A DNA stretch of 42,552 nucleotides from Streptomyces mashuensis (GCF_014654785.1 NZ_BNBD01000025.1:1-42552); one strand, 5' to 3'; counted from the stretch's first letter, positions 23,600-32,479 are shown. Notes: generated from the sequence alone by a model not told the origin. Translations and numbers: made by a program.

Positions 23600-24836
23600 C
23601 GCCGCGTCCGTCCCCGCCCGTTCTTCGGCCCTGTGGCACCGGCTGGAGGGGGAGGGTGAGCCGTACCTCGAAACCGCCCCCGGCGCGCGGCCCGGCGGCC
23701 AGGGTCCCCCCGTAGATCCTGGCGCGTTCCCGCATGCCGATCAACCCGTGGCCGCCCGGTGGCCCGGGGTTGGCCGGAACGTTGCCCACGCCGTCGTCGG
23801 TGACGCTCACCCGCAGCTGCCGTGGCAGGTATTCCACGCGGACGGTGGCGCGGGCGCTCCGGGCGTGCTTGATGACGTTGGTCAGGGCCTCCTGCACGAC
23901 GCGGTACGCGCACAGGTCGGGCCCTTGCGGCAGGGGCCGCCGCTCCCCCACGACGCGGAGCTCCACGGCGACACCGGCGGCGCGCACGCGGTCGGCGGTC
24001 TCCGCCAGCCGGTCGAGGCCGGGGGTGGGCCGGTACGGCTGGTCGCCGGGGCTCTCGCCGACGCCCTCGGGGCCCACGCGCAGGACGGCCAGGAGGCGGC
24101 GCAGCTCCTCCAGGGCCTCGCCGCTGGCGGCGGAGATGGTGCCCAGCGCGTCGTGCGCGGTGTCCCGGTCGGTGGTGAAGACGTACTGGGCGAGGCCGGC
24201 CTGCACGGAGATGACGGACATGTGGTGGGCGACGACGTCGTGGAGTTCGCGGGCGATGCGGACGCGTTCCTCGGCGACGGCGCGGCGCGCGTTCTCCTCG
24301 CGTTCGCGGCGCAGCTGGACGGTCAGCTCGGACAGGGTGCGGTTGCGGGCGGCCAGCTGGCGGGCGGTGTCGCCGAACTTCCACAGGAGGAACGGGACGA
24401 CGAGGGCCTGGCCGGTGGCGGTGGCGAGGCCGTTGCTGCGGGAGAGGAGGGCGCCGGTGATCCATACGGCGGCGAACGTGGCGCCGCAGACGGCGGCGTC
24501 GGCGGTGCGGCAGGTCGCGGCCACGGTGTAGAAGGCCAGCATGAGGGCGCCGCTGTTGACGACCGGCCAGAAGCCGGCGGCGATGTACACCAGCCACAGG
24601 GCGGTGGCGGCGGCGAAGACCAGGCGGGGGGCGAGCCGGCGGGCGGCCACGGTGAGGTTGACGGCGCAGATCAGCGCGTAGCCGAGGGCGTCGGGGCGGG
24701 CCCACCACCAGCCCTCGGGCGGGCGTTCGCGGGCCAGCAGCAGCGCGACGATCGTGAAAGCCACCGCCAACGGCACGTCGAGCGCGGCCTTGGGCCACGT
24801 CGCCATGCGCCGTTCCAGCACCCGGACCGACCACAT
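23565..24836 (-). CDS. Sensor histidine kinase, HisKA_3 (DesK/NarX) type
   Basis: 423 residues from ATG 24836. The N-terminal third has several hydrophobic segments (about residues 18-150), so it is an integral membrane protein with little extracellular sequence. A coiled-coil-like stretch leads to the phospho-acceptor box ERVRIARELHDVVAHH with His199, then a HATPase_c domain with QEALTNVIKHA and DDGVGN...GGHGLIGMRERA. It phosphorylates the response regulator encoded by the overlapping next gene. The open frame starts at 24872, but ATG 24836 has a well-placed promoter with -10 only 6 bp upstream, so I prefer a leaderless start there; ATG 24806 is another option. The signal is unknown. Confidence 0.92.
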   Translation of the reverse strand: MWSVRVLERRMATWPKAALDVPLAVAFTIVALLLARERPPEGWWWARPDALGYALICAVNLTVAARRLAPRLVFAAATALWLVYIAAGFWPVVNSGALMLAFYTVAATCRTADAAVCGATFAAVWITGALLSRSNGLATATGQALVVPFLLWKFGDTARQLAARNRTLSELTVQLRREREENARRAVAEERVRIARELHDVVAHHMSVISVQAGLAQYVFTTDRDTAHDALGTISAASGEALEELRRLLAVLRVGPEGVGESPGDQPYRPTPGLDRLAETADRVRAAGVAVELRVVGERRPLPQGPDLCAYRVVQEALTNVIKHARSARATVRVEYLPRQLRVSVTDDGVGNVPANPGPPGGHGLIGMRERARIYGGTLAAGPRAGGGFEVRLTLPLQPVPQGRRTGGDGRGDDRQRGEDHEP

Positions 24837-24842
24837 CGCCGC

Positions 24843-24872
24843 AGCGTAACCGCGCGCAGCGGGGCCGGTCAT
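24843..24872 (-). promoter_or_regulatory. Promoter for a leaderless kinase transcript
   Basis: On the minus strand ATGACC (24872-24867) and TACGCT (24848-24843) are spaced by 18 bp and resemble -35 TTGACN and -10 TANNNT. The ATG at 24836 begins 6 bp after the -10 box, the usual distance to a transcription start, so the message would begin at the start codon. Confidence 0.5.
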
Positions 24873-25036
24873 CGTTCTCGGGGAGGCGATGCGGAAGCCG
24901 TTCCCCTACCGCGCCGGGTGGAGACGGGGGCGCGGGCCTGCTGCAGGAGTTGACGGCGGAGTTCCACCCCGTACGGGACGCCCGGGTGCGGCGGCGGGGC
25001 GTAGCGTCGTGGGCACGGGGGAACACGGGGGAATGG

Positions 25037-25072
25037 CAGTGGGCTCCGGAACCAGGGTGCCGGAGCCCACTG
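25037..25072. terminator. Perfect 13-bp terminator hairpin after the aldehyde dehydrogenase gene
   Basis: CAGTGGGCTCCGG (25037-25049) and CCGGAGCCCACTG (25060-25072) pair without mismatch around a 10-nt loop, 19 nt past the aldehyde dehydrogenase stop. The rest of 24873-25091 carries no gene. Confidence 0.85.
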
Positions 25073-25091
25073 TTTGCCCGTAGGGCCTCTC

Positions 25092-26537
25092 TTACAGGTC
25101 GAGGCCCGTCATGACGAGGACGCGCTCGTACGTGTAGTCGTCCATGGCCCAGCGGACGCCCTCGCGGCCGACGCCGGACTGCTTGGCGCCGCCGTACGGC
25201 ATCTGGTCGGCGCGGTACGAGGGCACGTCGCCGATGACGACGCCGCCGACCTCCAGGGCGCGGTGGGCACGGAAGGCGGTCTGCAGGTCGTGCGTGAAGA
25301 CGCCGGCCTGGAGGCCGTACGGGGAGTCGTTGACGGCGGCGAACGCCGCCTCCTCGCCATCCGCCTTGGTGATCGTCAGGACGGGGCCGAAGACCTCCTC
25401 GCAGGCGATGGTGACGCCGGCGGGGACGTCGGCGAGCACGGTCGGGGCGTAGGTGGCGCCCTCGCGCTTGCCGCCGGTCAGCAGCTTCGCGCCGGCCGCG
25501 ACGGCCTCGTCGACCCAGGACTCGACGCGCTTCGCGGCGTCCTCGCTGACCAGCGGGCCGACGTCGGTGGTGGCGTCGGACGGGTCGCCGGTCACCTGCG
25601 CCTCGACGGCGGCGACGACCTTCGGCAGCAGGCGGTCGTACACCGAGGCGTCGGCGATGACGCGCTGCACGGAGATGCAGGACTGGCCGCCCTGGTAGTT
25701 GGAGAAGGTGGCGATGCGCTGCGCCGCCCAGTCCAGGTCGGCCTCGGAGGACCAGTCGGCGAGGACGACGGCGGCGCCGTTGCCGCCGAGCTCCAGGGTG
25801 ACGTGCTTGCGCGGCACGGAGTCGAGGATCGACCAGCCGACGGGGCCGGAGCCGGTGAAGGAGATGACCGGCAGCCGCTCGTCCTGGACGAGGGCGGGCA
25901 TGCGGTCGTTGGGCACCGGCAGGACGCTCCACGAGCCGGCCGGCAGGTCGGTCTCCGCGAGCAGCTCGCCGAGGATCAGCGAGGAGATCGGGGTGGCCGG
26001 GGCGGGCTTGAGGATGATCGGGGTGCCGACGGCGATGGCCGGGGCCACCTTGTGGGCGCTGAGGTTCAGCGGGAAGTTGAAGGGCGCGATGCCGAGGACG
26101 GTGCCGCGCGGGAAGCGGCGGGTCAGCGCGAGGCGGCCGGTGCCGCCGGCGTCGGTGTCCAGGCGCTGGGCCTCGCCGGCGTTGAAGCGGCGGGCCTCCT
26201 CGGCGGCGAAGCGGAACACGGAGACGGCACGGCCGACCTCGCCGCGTGCCCACTTGATGGGCTTGCCGTTCTCGGCGGAGATCAGCTGGGCGATCTCCTC
26301 GGTGCGCTCGGCGAGGCGGCGCGACACGTGGTCGAGGGCCGCGGCCCGGACGTGCGCGGGGGTGGCCGCGAAGGTGTCCCGCACGGCGTGCGCGGCGGCC
26401 ACGGCCTCCTCGACCTGCGCCTCGGTGGGCACGCTCACGGTGCCGACGAGACGGCCGTCCCAGGAGTTCGTGACGTCGAAGGTCTCCTCGCCGGTGGCCT
26501 CGCGGCCGGCCAGCCAGAACGCGTGGGGAGCAGTCAC
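25092..26537 (-). CDS. NAD(P)-dependent aldehyde dehydrogenase
   Basis: 481 residues, typical ALDH superfamily length. The catalytic Cys287 sits in GGQSCISVQR and the general-base Glu in LELGGNGAAVV; FTGSGPVGW is the cofactor loop and CEEVFGPVL a conserved late motif. It oxidises an aldehyde to the acid in the cytoplasm. GTG start 26537 with AAGGGA upstream. The neighbouring PucR regulator, gabT and polyamine uptake genes suggest an amino-aldehyde or succinate semialdehyde substrate, but sequence alone does not settle this. It is preceded by 129 bp containing two GGCCGGCC-rich repeats 40 bp apart (26589 and 26629). Confidence 0.93.
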   Translation of the reverse strand: MTAPHAFWLAGREATGEETFDVTNSWDGRLVGTVSVPTEAQVEEAVAAAHAVRDTFAATPAHVRAAALDHVSRRLAERTEEIAQLISAENGKPIKWARGEVGRAVSVFRFAAEEARRFNAGEAQRLDTDAGGTGRLALTRRFPRGTVLGIAPFNFPLNLSAHKVAPAIAVGTPIILKPAPATPISSLILGELLAETDLPAGSWSVLPVPNDRMPALVQDERLPVISFTGSGPVGWSILDSVPRKHVTLELGGNGAAVVLADWSSEADLDWAAQRIATFSNYQGGQSCISVQRVIADASVYDRLLPKVVAAVEAQVTGDPSDATTDVGPLVSEDAAKRVESWVDEAVAAGAKLLTGGKREGATYAPTVLADVPAGVTIACEEVFGPVLTITKADGEEAAFAAVNDSPYGLQAGVFTHDLQTAFRAHRALEVGGVVIGDVPSYRADQMPYGGAKQSGVGREGVRWAMDDYTYERVLVMTGLDL

Positions 26538-26666
26538 GGTGTCCCTTCCGGGGGATTGGGGGTGCGGATGGTCGAACGGTTCCCCACCGTAGGGGCCGGC
26601 CGGCCCGGTCTCCTTTGGCCAGGATGGAGTAGGGGGCCGGCCGGCCGCTCCGCCGTGGACAGGCCC

Positions 26667-28262
26667 TCAGTCGCGGGCGGGCGGGCCCGACGTCGCCTTG
26701 AGGGCCAGCCACAGCTCCATACGGGCGTCCGGGTCGTCCAGGGAGCGGCCGAGGATCTCCTCCACGCGGCGCATGCGGTAGCGCAGGGTGTGGCGGTGGA
26801 CGCCCAGGTCGGCGGCGGCGGCGTCCCACTGGCCGTGGCGGGAGAGCCAGGCGTGCAGGGACGCCACCAGGTCGCCGCGGCCCGTGGCGTCGTGCTCGTA
26901 CAGCGCGCGCAGGGTGCCGTCGGCGAAGGCCCGCACGGCGTCGTCGGCCAGCAGCGGCAGCACCGAGCCGGCCGCCATCTCCTCGTGCTCGACCAGGGCG
27001 CGGCCGCGGCGCCGGGCGACGGACAGGGCCTGTTCGGCCTGGCGGCAGGCGGCCGCCGCGGCACCGGGGCCGGTGGGGCCGGACAGGCCCACGGCGACGG
27101 CGCAGCCGCCGGGGCCGGGCGCCGTGCGGCGCTCCTCGGCGGCGCGCGCGTACTCGCCGCACGCCGCCACCGCCGCGCCGCCGTCCGGGGCGAGGACGGT
27201 GAGGCGCCGGCCGTCCTCGGCGGGGACCAGCAGTACGGGTTCGGCGGCGCGGCTCGCCGCGTTCTCCACGGCGTCGGCGAGCGCCCCCAGGACGTCCGCG
27301 TCGTCGCCCCCGGGCTCGGCGACCAGGACGCGGAACGGCGCGTCCAGCAGCCCCCCGTACAGCTCGCCGGCCACCGCGCGCGCATGGTCGGGCTCGCCGG
27401 CCAGCAGCATCCGCAGCACCGCCGCGGCCAGGCGCTGTTCGGCGTCCTGGAGCGCGCGGGAGCGCTCGGTGGTGAGGGTGAGCAGGGCGACCGCGGAGTT
27501 CACGGCGTACCGCTCGGCCGTGCCCAGCGGGGCGGCCGTGCCGACGGCGAGGACACCGCGGGCACGCCGGGCGGGCCCCAGGGGCTGGAGCTCGACGCGG
27601 TCGCCCTCCTCGTCGGCGTCGCCGGGGCCGAGGACGACGCTGGCCAGGCCCGGCCGCTCACGCAGCCGGGCCGCGTCGGCGCTCAGCCGGGCGGCGCGGC
27701 GGGCGGCCCAGTCGGGCGCGGCGGCGACGACGGCACCGGAGGCGTCGTACAGCGCGGCCCAGCCGCCGAGGTGGGCGGCGAGCCGGGCGACCAGCGCGGC
27801 GGGGCCCTCGGGCGCGAGCGCGGCCCGTGTCAGCTCGCGCTGGGCCTCGAAGCCGGCGGTGACGGCCCGGTACTGGTCGGCGGCGACGGCCGCCGACACG
27901 GCCTTGGTGATGGCGAGGAACGGTGTGCGGCGCGGCACCTCCAGCAGCGGCAGCCCGGCCTCGCGCGCCGCGTCGACGAGCGCCGGCGGCACCTGGTCGT
28001 AGGTGACGCCGACGGCGAAGCCCAGGCCCACGACGCCCGCCCCGACCAGCCGCCGCACGTAGCGGCGCATCTCGTCGGGGTCCTCGGCGTCGATCTTCAT
28101 GGCCGTGATGAGCAGCAGTTCGCCGCCGTCCATCCACGGCACCGGGTCGGCCAGCTCGCTCACGTGCGCCCAGCGGACGGGCGTGTCCAGCCGGTCCTCG
28201 CCCACGAGCACGGACAGCTTGAGCGAGGAGTGGTGGACGAGGGAGGAGAGGGTGAGCGGCAT
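26667..28262 (-). CDS. PucR-family transcriptional regulator
   Basis: 531 residues from ATG 28262 (AAGGTG upstream). N-terminal PucR ligand-type domain (about 1-130, VRWAHVSELADPVPWMDGGELLLITAM), a middle GGDEF-like domain, and a C-terminal PucR helix-turn-helix (DLGVHRHTLRYRMRRVEEILGRSLDDPDARMELWLALK). Members activate or repress purine, amino-acid, GABA or polyamine catabolic genes. Being transcribed towards the aldehyde dehydrogenase gene and close to gabT, it probably controls GABA/polyamine breakdown. A perfect 19-bp palindrome just upstream suggests autoregulation. Confidence 0.92.
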   Translation of the reverse strand: MPLTLSSLVHHSSLKLSVLVGEDRLDTPVRWAHVSELADPVPWMDGGELLLITAMKIDAEDPDEMRRYVRRLVGAGVVGLGFAVGVTYDQVPPALVDAAREAGLPLLEVPRRTPFLAITKAVSAAVAADQYRAVTAGFEAQRELTRAALAPEGPAALVARLAAHLGGWAALYDASGAVVAAAPDWAARRAARLSADAARLRERPGLASVVLGPGDADEEGDRVELQPLGPARRARGVLAVGTAAPLGTAERYAVNSAVALLTLTTERSRALQDAEQRLAAAVLRMLLAGEPDHARAVAGELYGGLLDAPFRVLVAEPGGDDADVLGALADAVENAASRAAEPVLLVPAEDGRRLTVLAPDGGAAVAACGEYARAAEERRTAPGPGGCAVAVGLSGPTGPGAAAAACRQAEQALSVARRRGRALVEHEEMAAGSVLPLLADDAVRAFADGTLRALYEHDATGRGDLVASLHAWLSRHGQWDAAAADLGVHRHTLRYRMRRVEEILGRSLDDPDARMELWLALKATSGPPARD

Positions 28263-28289
28263 GGCACCTTCGGCGGTCTGCGGAACAGT

Positions 28290-28308
28290 GCCGTTCCGTA
28301 GGAACGGC
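28290..28308. promoter_or_regulatory. Palindromic operator candidate upstream of the PucR gene
   Basis: GCCGTTCC (28290-28297) and GGAACGGC (28301-28308) are perfect arms around GTA, 28 bp upstream of the ATG. CGGAACA (28282-28287 region) and TGTCCG (28311-28316) flank it; CGGAACA also occurs upstream of gabT (31013-31019). Confidence 0.5.
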
Positions 28309-28327
28309 TGTGTCCGATTCTGCCTCA

Positions 28328-28351
28328 GTGGAGCAGCACGTGGAGCAGCAC
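28328..28351. repeat. Perfect 12-bp tandem duplication
   Basis: GTGGAGCAGCAC is present twice head-to-tail at 28328-28339 and 28340-28351, between the PucR gene and the stop codon of the membrane ATPase gene. Confidence 0.9.
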
Positions 28352-28360
28352 GCAGCGCGC

Positions 28361-30856
28361 TCACCCGGTCAGGTCGACCAGCACCGGTGGCGCCGTCTCC
28401 CCCGCCACCGACGTCACCGACAGCACCGCGTGACCCGCGGGCACGGCGTGCGCCAGCTCCGACGCGGACCAGCGCTCCCGCTCGACGGTGCGGACGGTCA
28501 CCGACTGCGTGGTGACCGCGCGCCCCGTCACCACCTGCCGCAGCACGTGCAGCGCCCGGGTGAGGGGTTCGTGGGCGATGACCTGCCGGTCGGTGACGTC
28601 GCGGGTCTCCACCCATTCCTTGCCCCACACTTCGGCGAAGCGCGCGCCGTCCCAGGTGGTGACGCCGGAGAACGCCATCCGGCAGCCGACGGCGCCCAGC
28701 AGGGCGCTGCGCAGCGCCTCGGGCACGTCGTCGAGGGTGCGCAGGGTGAGGACGGCGCCGGCGTTGGCCGACCGCAGCCGGGCCAGGCCGCGCACGGTCT
28801 CCGGGGTGACGGTGTGGGTGGCGTCGTCCAGGACGAGGCAGGCGAACAGCGACCGGTCGGCGCGGGCGGTGGCGCACTCGGTGAACTGGGCGAGGACCAG
28901 CCGGGCCAGCAGCCGGGACGCCTCGGCGTGGCCGCGTTCGGGCAGGTCGACGCGGACCCGCAGCGGGTGCTCCAGAGCGCGCAGCGAGAACGTGCGGTCG
29001 GGGTCGTCGGTGCCGAAGAAGCGCGCGAACGCGGGCCGGTCCAGCAGCGCGAGCCGGTCGGCGAGCACGGGCCCGGCGTCACCGGGGCGCTGGGCCTGCC
29101 GCTGCCGCGCGTCGAGCTCGCGGACGAGCGCGTCCTGCCCCGAGGCGGCCAGCGCCGAGCGCAGCCGGTCCACGGCCTCCGGCGCGCCGTCGAGGAGCTC
29201 GCGCAGCTCCGGTACGGGCGGGAAGCGGCCGTGGACGGCGCGGTAGGGGCCGAGCAGCTGGGCGAGGGCGGTGGCGGCGCGCCGGCTGTCGCCGCCGGGC
29301 AGGGCGGCGGCGAGGTCGCCGACGAGCCCCTCGGCGAGGATCGCGGCGGCCTCGTCGGGGTCGTCGGTGCCGCCGTAGAGGTCGAGGTCGTACGCGGAGT
29401 CGGGGCGGCCGATGCCGACGACGACGTCGAACGCCTCGTCCGGCGCGAGCCCGGCCCCTGCGGCGCCCACCGCGACGACGGCGGCGCGCCCGGCCAGCGC
29501 CTGGAGGCACAGCGACTCCAGCACGGGCCGCACCAGGCGGCCGGTCTTGCCGCAGCCGGGCGGGCCGACGGCCAGCAGGGAGGTGCCCAGCACCGCGGGG
29601 TCCAGGGCGCAGCCGGCGCCGCGCAGCGCGTACGGGTTGCGCTCGTCGTCGGCGGCCCGGCCGAGCCGGACCTGGCGGGTGACGAGGTCGTGCCGGGCGA
29701 GGCGCTCGGGCAGGTCGCGGGCGCCGGAGGGGTGGGCGCAGGCGGCGGCGCCGTGCCGCAGCACGGTGTCGGTGAACGCGGCGAGACGGGAGGGCCGGGC
29801 CTGCACGGTCTGCCAGGCGCGGTCGAGGCGCGCGTAGTCGACGTCGTTCATGAGGCCGGCGCGGGCCTCGGCGGCGAGCCGGTCGGCGGCGTCGTGGGCG
29901 CCGGCGGCACGCAGCCCGGGCCAGTCGGCGGGGTCGGCGGGGGGTGCGGCGGGCGCCAGGCGGGCGCGCGGCCCGGCGCCGTCCTCGGGCCGGCCGGCGG
30001 GCTCGCCGCTCCACCGGCGGCGGGCCTCCTTCCACAGCCCGATGCGGGAGGCGACGCGCAGCAGGACGACGGTGAACAGCAGGTAGTAGGTGTAGGCGGC
30101 GTACGAGAGGGAGGCGATCGATCCGCGCCAGGAGTCGGGCATGAACTGGTACAGCGGCCACAGCCAGGCCGTGCTCAGGACACCGTTCCAGCACAGCAGC
30201 CACAGCACGACGGCCCCGGCCAGGGCGGAGCCGGCCCGCAGCATCAGCTTGTCGGTGGGGATCTGCTCGGGTTGCGCGGGCGGCAGCAGGCCCGGCGCGA
30301 ACCGGGCGACGAGGCGCCGCGGGGGCGCGGTGAGCCGGCGCAGCACGGGGGTGCCGTAGCGGCGCCACAGCTCGGGCCAGCGCCCGATGCGGCCGAAGAC
30401 GGTGGCCAGGATGGCGACGACGAGCGCGTAGTAGACCCACGACGCCTCGTACCACTCGGGCGTGTTGACGTCCCAGTCGTCGGGGATGACGGCTTTGAGC
30501 GGCCACCGCCAGTAGGGGCCCAGGTAGCCGTTCCACAGCAGCGACCACAGCAGCCAGCCGCAGAGGAAGGCGATGAGCGCGCCGCCGACCAGCTGCCGGC
30601 CGGGCACGCGGCCGGGCTCCTGCGCGGGCCGGGGCCGGTGCTCGTAGGCCCACACGCCGGGCTGCGGGGAGAGCCGGGGGGCGCGGAGCCACGCGACGAA
30701 GGGGGACTCCGTGGGGGCCGCGCCGCCGGGCGCGGCCGGGGGCGGGCCGGGCGGCCGCCGGGGCGGCGGCGGTGCGTCCCTGGGGACCGTGCCCTGCCGG
30801 AACCGGTCGCCCTGCCCGCCGCCGTACGCGTCCCCGTAGGTGTCCTCGGTTGCCAT
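28361..30856 (-). CDS. Solitary membrane ATPase resembling VirD4/TraG coupling proteins
   Basis: 831 residues from ATG 30856 (GAGGG upstream). A Pro-rich cytoplasmic N-terminus is followed by about four membrane segments (roughly 88-110, 140-160, 205-225 and 255-275). The Walker A motif is GPPGCGKT (Lys437) and the Walker B is CLVLDDA (Asp677/Asp678). The following stretch (RGLARLRSANAGAVLTLRTLDDVPEALRSALLGAVGCRMAFSG) has the shape of the TraD/TraG C-terminal motor region. No relaxase, other type IV secretion gene or integrase is nearby, and the neighbours are metabolic, so this is a chromosomal protein of unknown role, not an obvious conjugation gene. It might move protein or DNA across the membrane, which is inference from the fold. 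Confidence 0.75.
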   Translation of the reverse strand: MATEDTYGDAYGGGQGDRFRQGTVPRDAPPPPRRPPGPPPAAPGGAAPTESPFVAWLRAPRLSPQPGVWAYEHRPRPAQEPGRVPGRQLVGGALIAFLCGWLLWSLLWNGYLGPYWRWPLKAVIPDDWDVNTPEWYEASWVYYALVVAILATVFGRIGRWPELWRRYGTPVLRRLTAPPRRLVARFAPGLLPPAQPEQIPTDKLMLRAGSALAGAVVLWLLCWNGVLSTAWLWPLYQFMPDSWRGSIASLSYAAYTYYLLFTVVLLRVASRIGLWKEARRRWSGEPAGRPEDGAGPRARLAPAAPPADPADWPGLRAAGAHDAADRLAAEARAGLMNDVDYARLDRAWQTVQARPSRLAAFTDTVLRHGAAACAHPSGARDLPERLARHDLVTRQVRLGRAADDERNPYALRGAGCALDPAVLGTSLLAVGPPGCGKTGRLVRPVLESLCLQALAGRAAVVAVGAAGAGLAPDEAFDVVVGIGRPDSAYDLDLYGGTDDPDEAAAILAEGLVGDLAAALPGGDSRRAATALAQLLGPYRAVHGRFPPVPELRELLDGAPEAVDRLRSALAASGQDALVRELDARQRQAQRPGDAGPVLADRLALLDRPAFARFFGTDDPDRTFSLRALEHPLRVRVDLPERGHAEASRLLARLVLAQFTECATARADRSLFACLVLDDATHTVTPETVRGLARLRSANAGAVLTLRTLDDVPEALRSALLGAVGCRMAFSGVTTWDGARFAEVWGKEWVETRDVTDRQVIAHEPLTRALHVLRQVVTGRAVTTQSVTVRTVERERWSASELAHAVPAGHAVLSVTSVAGETAPPVLVDLTG

Positions 30857-30947
30857 CGCTGCCCTCTGCCCCCACCGGCCGGTGCCGGCCCGTATGCCTG
30901 ACGAACTGCGCCGCGCTCAATCTAGTGGCCGCACCGCCCCCGGGCAG

Positions 30948-30987
30948 GACGCCGTGTCCGGTAGGGACGCCATGTCCGGTACGGACA
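30948..30987. promoter_or_regulatory. 18-bp direct repeat and palindrome upstream of gabT
   Basis: GACGCCGTGTCCGGTA (30948) recurs as GACGCCATGTCCGGTA (30966), period 18 bp. The second copy ends in a perfect palindrome, TGTCCG (30973-30978)-GTA-CGGACA (30982-30987). It lies in the divergent region between the ATPase gene and gabT. Confidence 0.5.
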
Positions 30988-31046
30988 AGGGGCCCGGCGC
31001 ACTACTCCCGAACGGAACATGCCCGGCGCGGCCCGGCCGCCCTAGC

Positions 31047-31062
31047 CTGCGACACGTCGCAG
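31047..31062 (+). promoter_or_regulatory. Palindrome at the likely gabT transcription start
   Basis: CTGCGAC (31047-31053) and GTCGCAG (31056-31062) are perfect arms around AC, 64 bp before the gabT ATG. TAGCCT (31043-31048) is a possible -10 box, so a protein bound here would cover the start point. Confidence 0.5.
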
Positions 31063-31126
31063 CATTGCCGCAGTGTTTCCGGGGCTCCCGCACCGGACGG
31101 CCCGACTTCCCCACCTGGAGCTATCG

Positions 31127-32479
31127 ATGACCGTACAGACCGGAGGCGCGTCCCTGCCGCAGGAGCGCCGCGTCGTCACCGCGATCCCCGGCCCCAAGTC
31201 GCTGGAGCTCCAGGCCCGCCGGACCGCCGCGGTCGCCGGCGGCGTGGGCTCGGTGCTGCCGGTGTTCACCACCCGCGTGGGCGGCGGCATCATCGAGGAC
31301 GTCGACGGCAACCGCCTGATCGACTTCGGCTCCGGCATCGCCGTGACGTCGGTCGGCGCGAGCGCCGAGGCCGTGGTGCGGCGCGCCACCGCCCAGCTGG
31401 CGGACTTCACCCACACCTGCTTCATGGTCACGCCCTACGAGGGCTACGTGGAGGTCTGCGAGCAGCTCGCCGAGCTGACGCCGGGCGACCACGCCAAGAA
31501 GTCCGCGCTGTTCAACTCGGGCGCCGAGGCCGTCGAGAACGCCGTCAAGATCGCCCGTGCGTACACCAAGCGCCAGGCCGTCGTCGTCTTCGACCACGGC
31601 TACCACGGCCGCACCAACCTCACGATGGCGCTGACGGCGAAGAACATGCCGTACAAGCACGGCTTCGGCCCGTTCGCCCCCGAGGTCTACCGCGCCCCCG
31701 TGGCCTACGGCTACCGCTGGCCCACCGGCCCGGAGAACTGCGGCGCCGAGGCGGCCGCCGCGGCCATCGACATGATCACCAAGCAGGTCGGTGCGGAGAA
31801 CGTCGCGGCGGTCATCATCGAGCCGGTGCTCGGCGAGGGCGGCTTCATCGAGCCGGCCAAGGGCTTCCTGCCGGCGATCGCGCAGTTCGCCAAGGACAAC
31901 GGCATCGTCTTCGTCGCCGACGAGATCCAGTCCGGCTTCTGCCGCACCGGCCAGTGGTTCGCCTGCGAGGACGAGGGCGTCGTCCCGGACCTCATCACCA
32001 CCGCCAAGGGCATCGCCGGCGGTCTGCCGCTGGCCGCCGTCACCGGCCGCGCCGAGATCATGGACGCCGCGCACGCCGGCGGCCTGGGCGGCACCTACGG
32101 CGGCAACCCGGTGGCCTGCGCCGGTGCGCTCGGCGCCATCGAGACCATGCGCGAGCTGGACCTCAACGCCAAGGCCAAGCGCATCGAGGAGGTCATGAAG
32201 GGCCGCCTCGCCGCCATGCAGGAGAAGTTCGGCATCATCGGCGACATCCGGGGCCGCGGCGCGATGATCGCGATCGAGCTGGTCAAGGACCCGGCCACCA
32301 AGGAGCCGAACCCGGAGGCCGCCGGCGCGCTGGCCAAGGCCTGCCACGCCGAGGGCCTGGTCGTCCTCACCTGCGGCACCTACGGCAACGTGCTGCGCTT
32401 CCTGCCGCCGCTGGTCATCGGCGAGGACCTGCTGAACGAGGGCCTGGACATCATCGAGGCCGCGTTCGCGCAGATCTGA
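31127..32479 (+). CDS. gabT: 4-aminobutyrate aminotransferase
   Basis: 450 residues from ATG 31127 (GGAG 7 bases upstream). Class-III PLP aminotransferase: NSGAEAVENAVKIAR binds the cofactor phosphate, IIEPVLGEGG and FVADEIQSGFCRTG hold the pyridine ring, and Lys294 in TTAKGIAGGLPL forms the Schiff base. It moves the amino group of GABA to 2-oxoglutarate, giving succinate semialdehyde, in the cytoplasm. Nearby polyamine uptake and oxidase genes make GABA from putrescine a likely source. Two palindromes upstream suggest regulation, plausibly by the nearby PucR protein. Related omega-aminotransferases cannot be fully excluded. Confidence 0.93.
   Translation: MTVQTGGASLPQERRVVTAIPGPKSLELQARRTAAVAGGVGSVLPVFTTRVGGGIIEDVDGNRLIDFGSGIAVTSVGASAEAVVRRATAQLADFTHTCFMVTPYEGYVEVCEQLAELTPGDHAKKSALFNSGAEAVENAVKIARAYTKRQAVVVFDHGYHGRTNLTMALTAKNMPYKHGFGPFAPEVYRAPVAYGYRWPTGPENCGAEAAAAAIDMITKQVGAENVAAVIIEPVLGEGGFIEPAKGFLPAIAQFAKDNGIVFVADEIQSGFCRTGQWFACEDEGVVPDLITTAKGIAGGLPLAAVTGRAEIMDAAHAGGLGGTYGGNPVACAGALGAIETMRELDLNAKAKRIEEVMKGRLAAMQEKFGIIGDIRGRGAMIAIELVKDPATKEPNPEAAGALAKACHAEGLVVLTCGTYGNVLRFLPPLVIGEDLLNEGLDIIEAAFAQI

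Noticed and set aside
23596..27162. Minus-strand open frame running across the kinase, aldehyde dehydrogenase and PucR genes
   Set aside because: Arg/Pro-rich and out of frame with three recognisable genes that explain the same DNA.
28361..30856. Integrated conjugative element around the VirD4-like gene
   Set aside because: No integrase, relaxase, replication gene, tRNA or attachment-site repeat is nearby and composition matches the surroundings.
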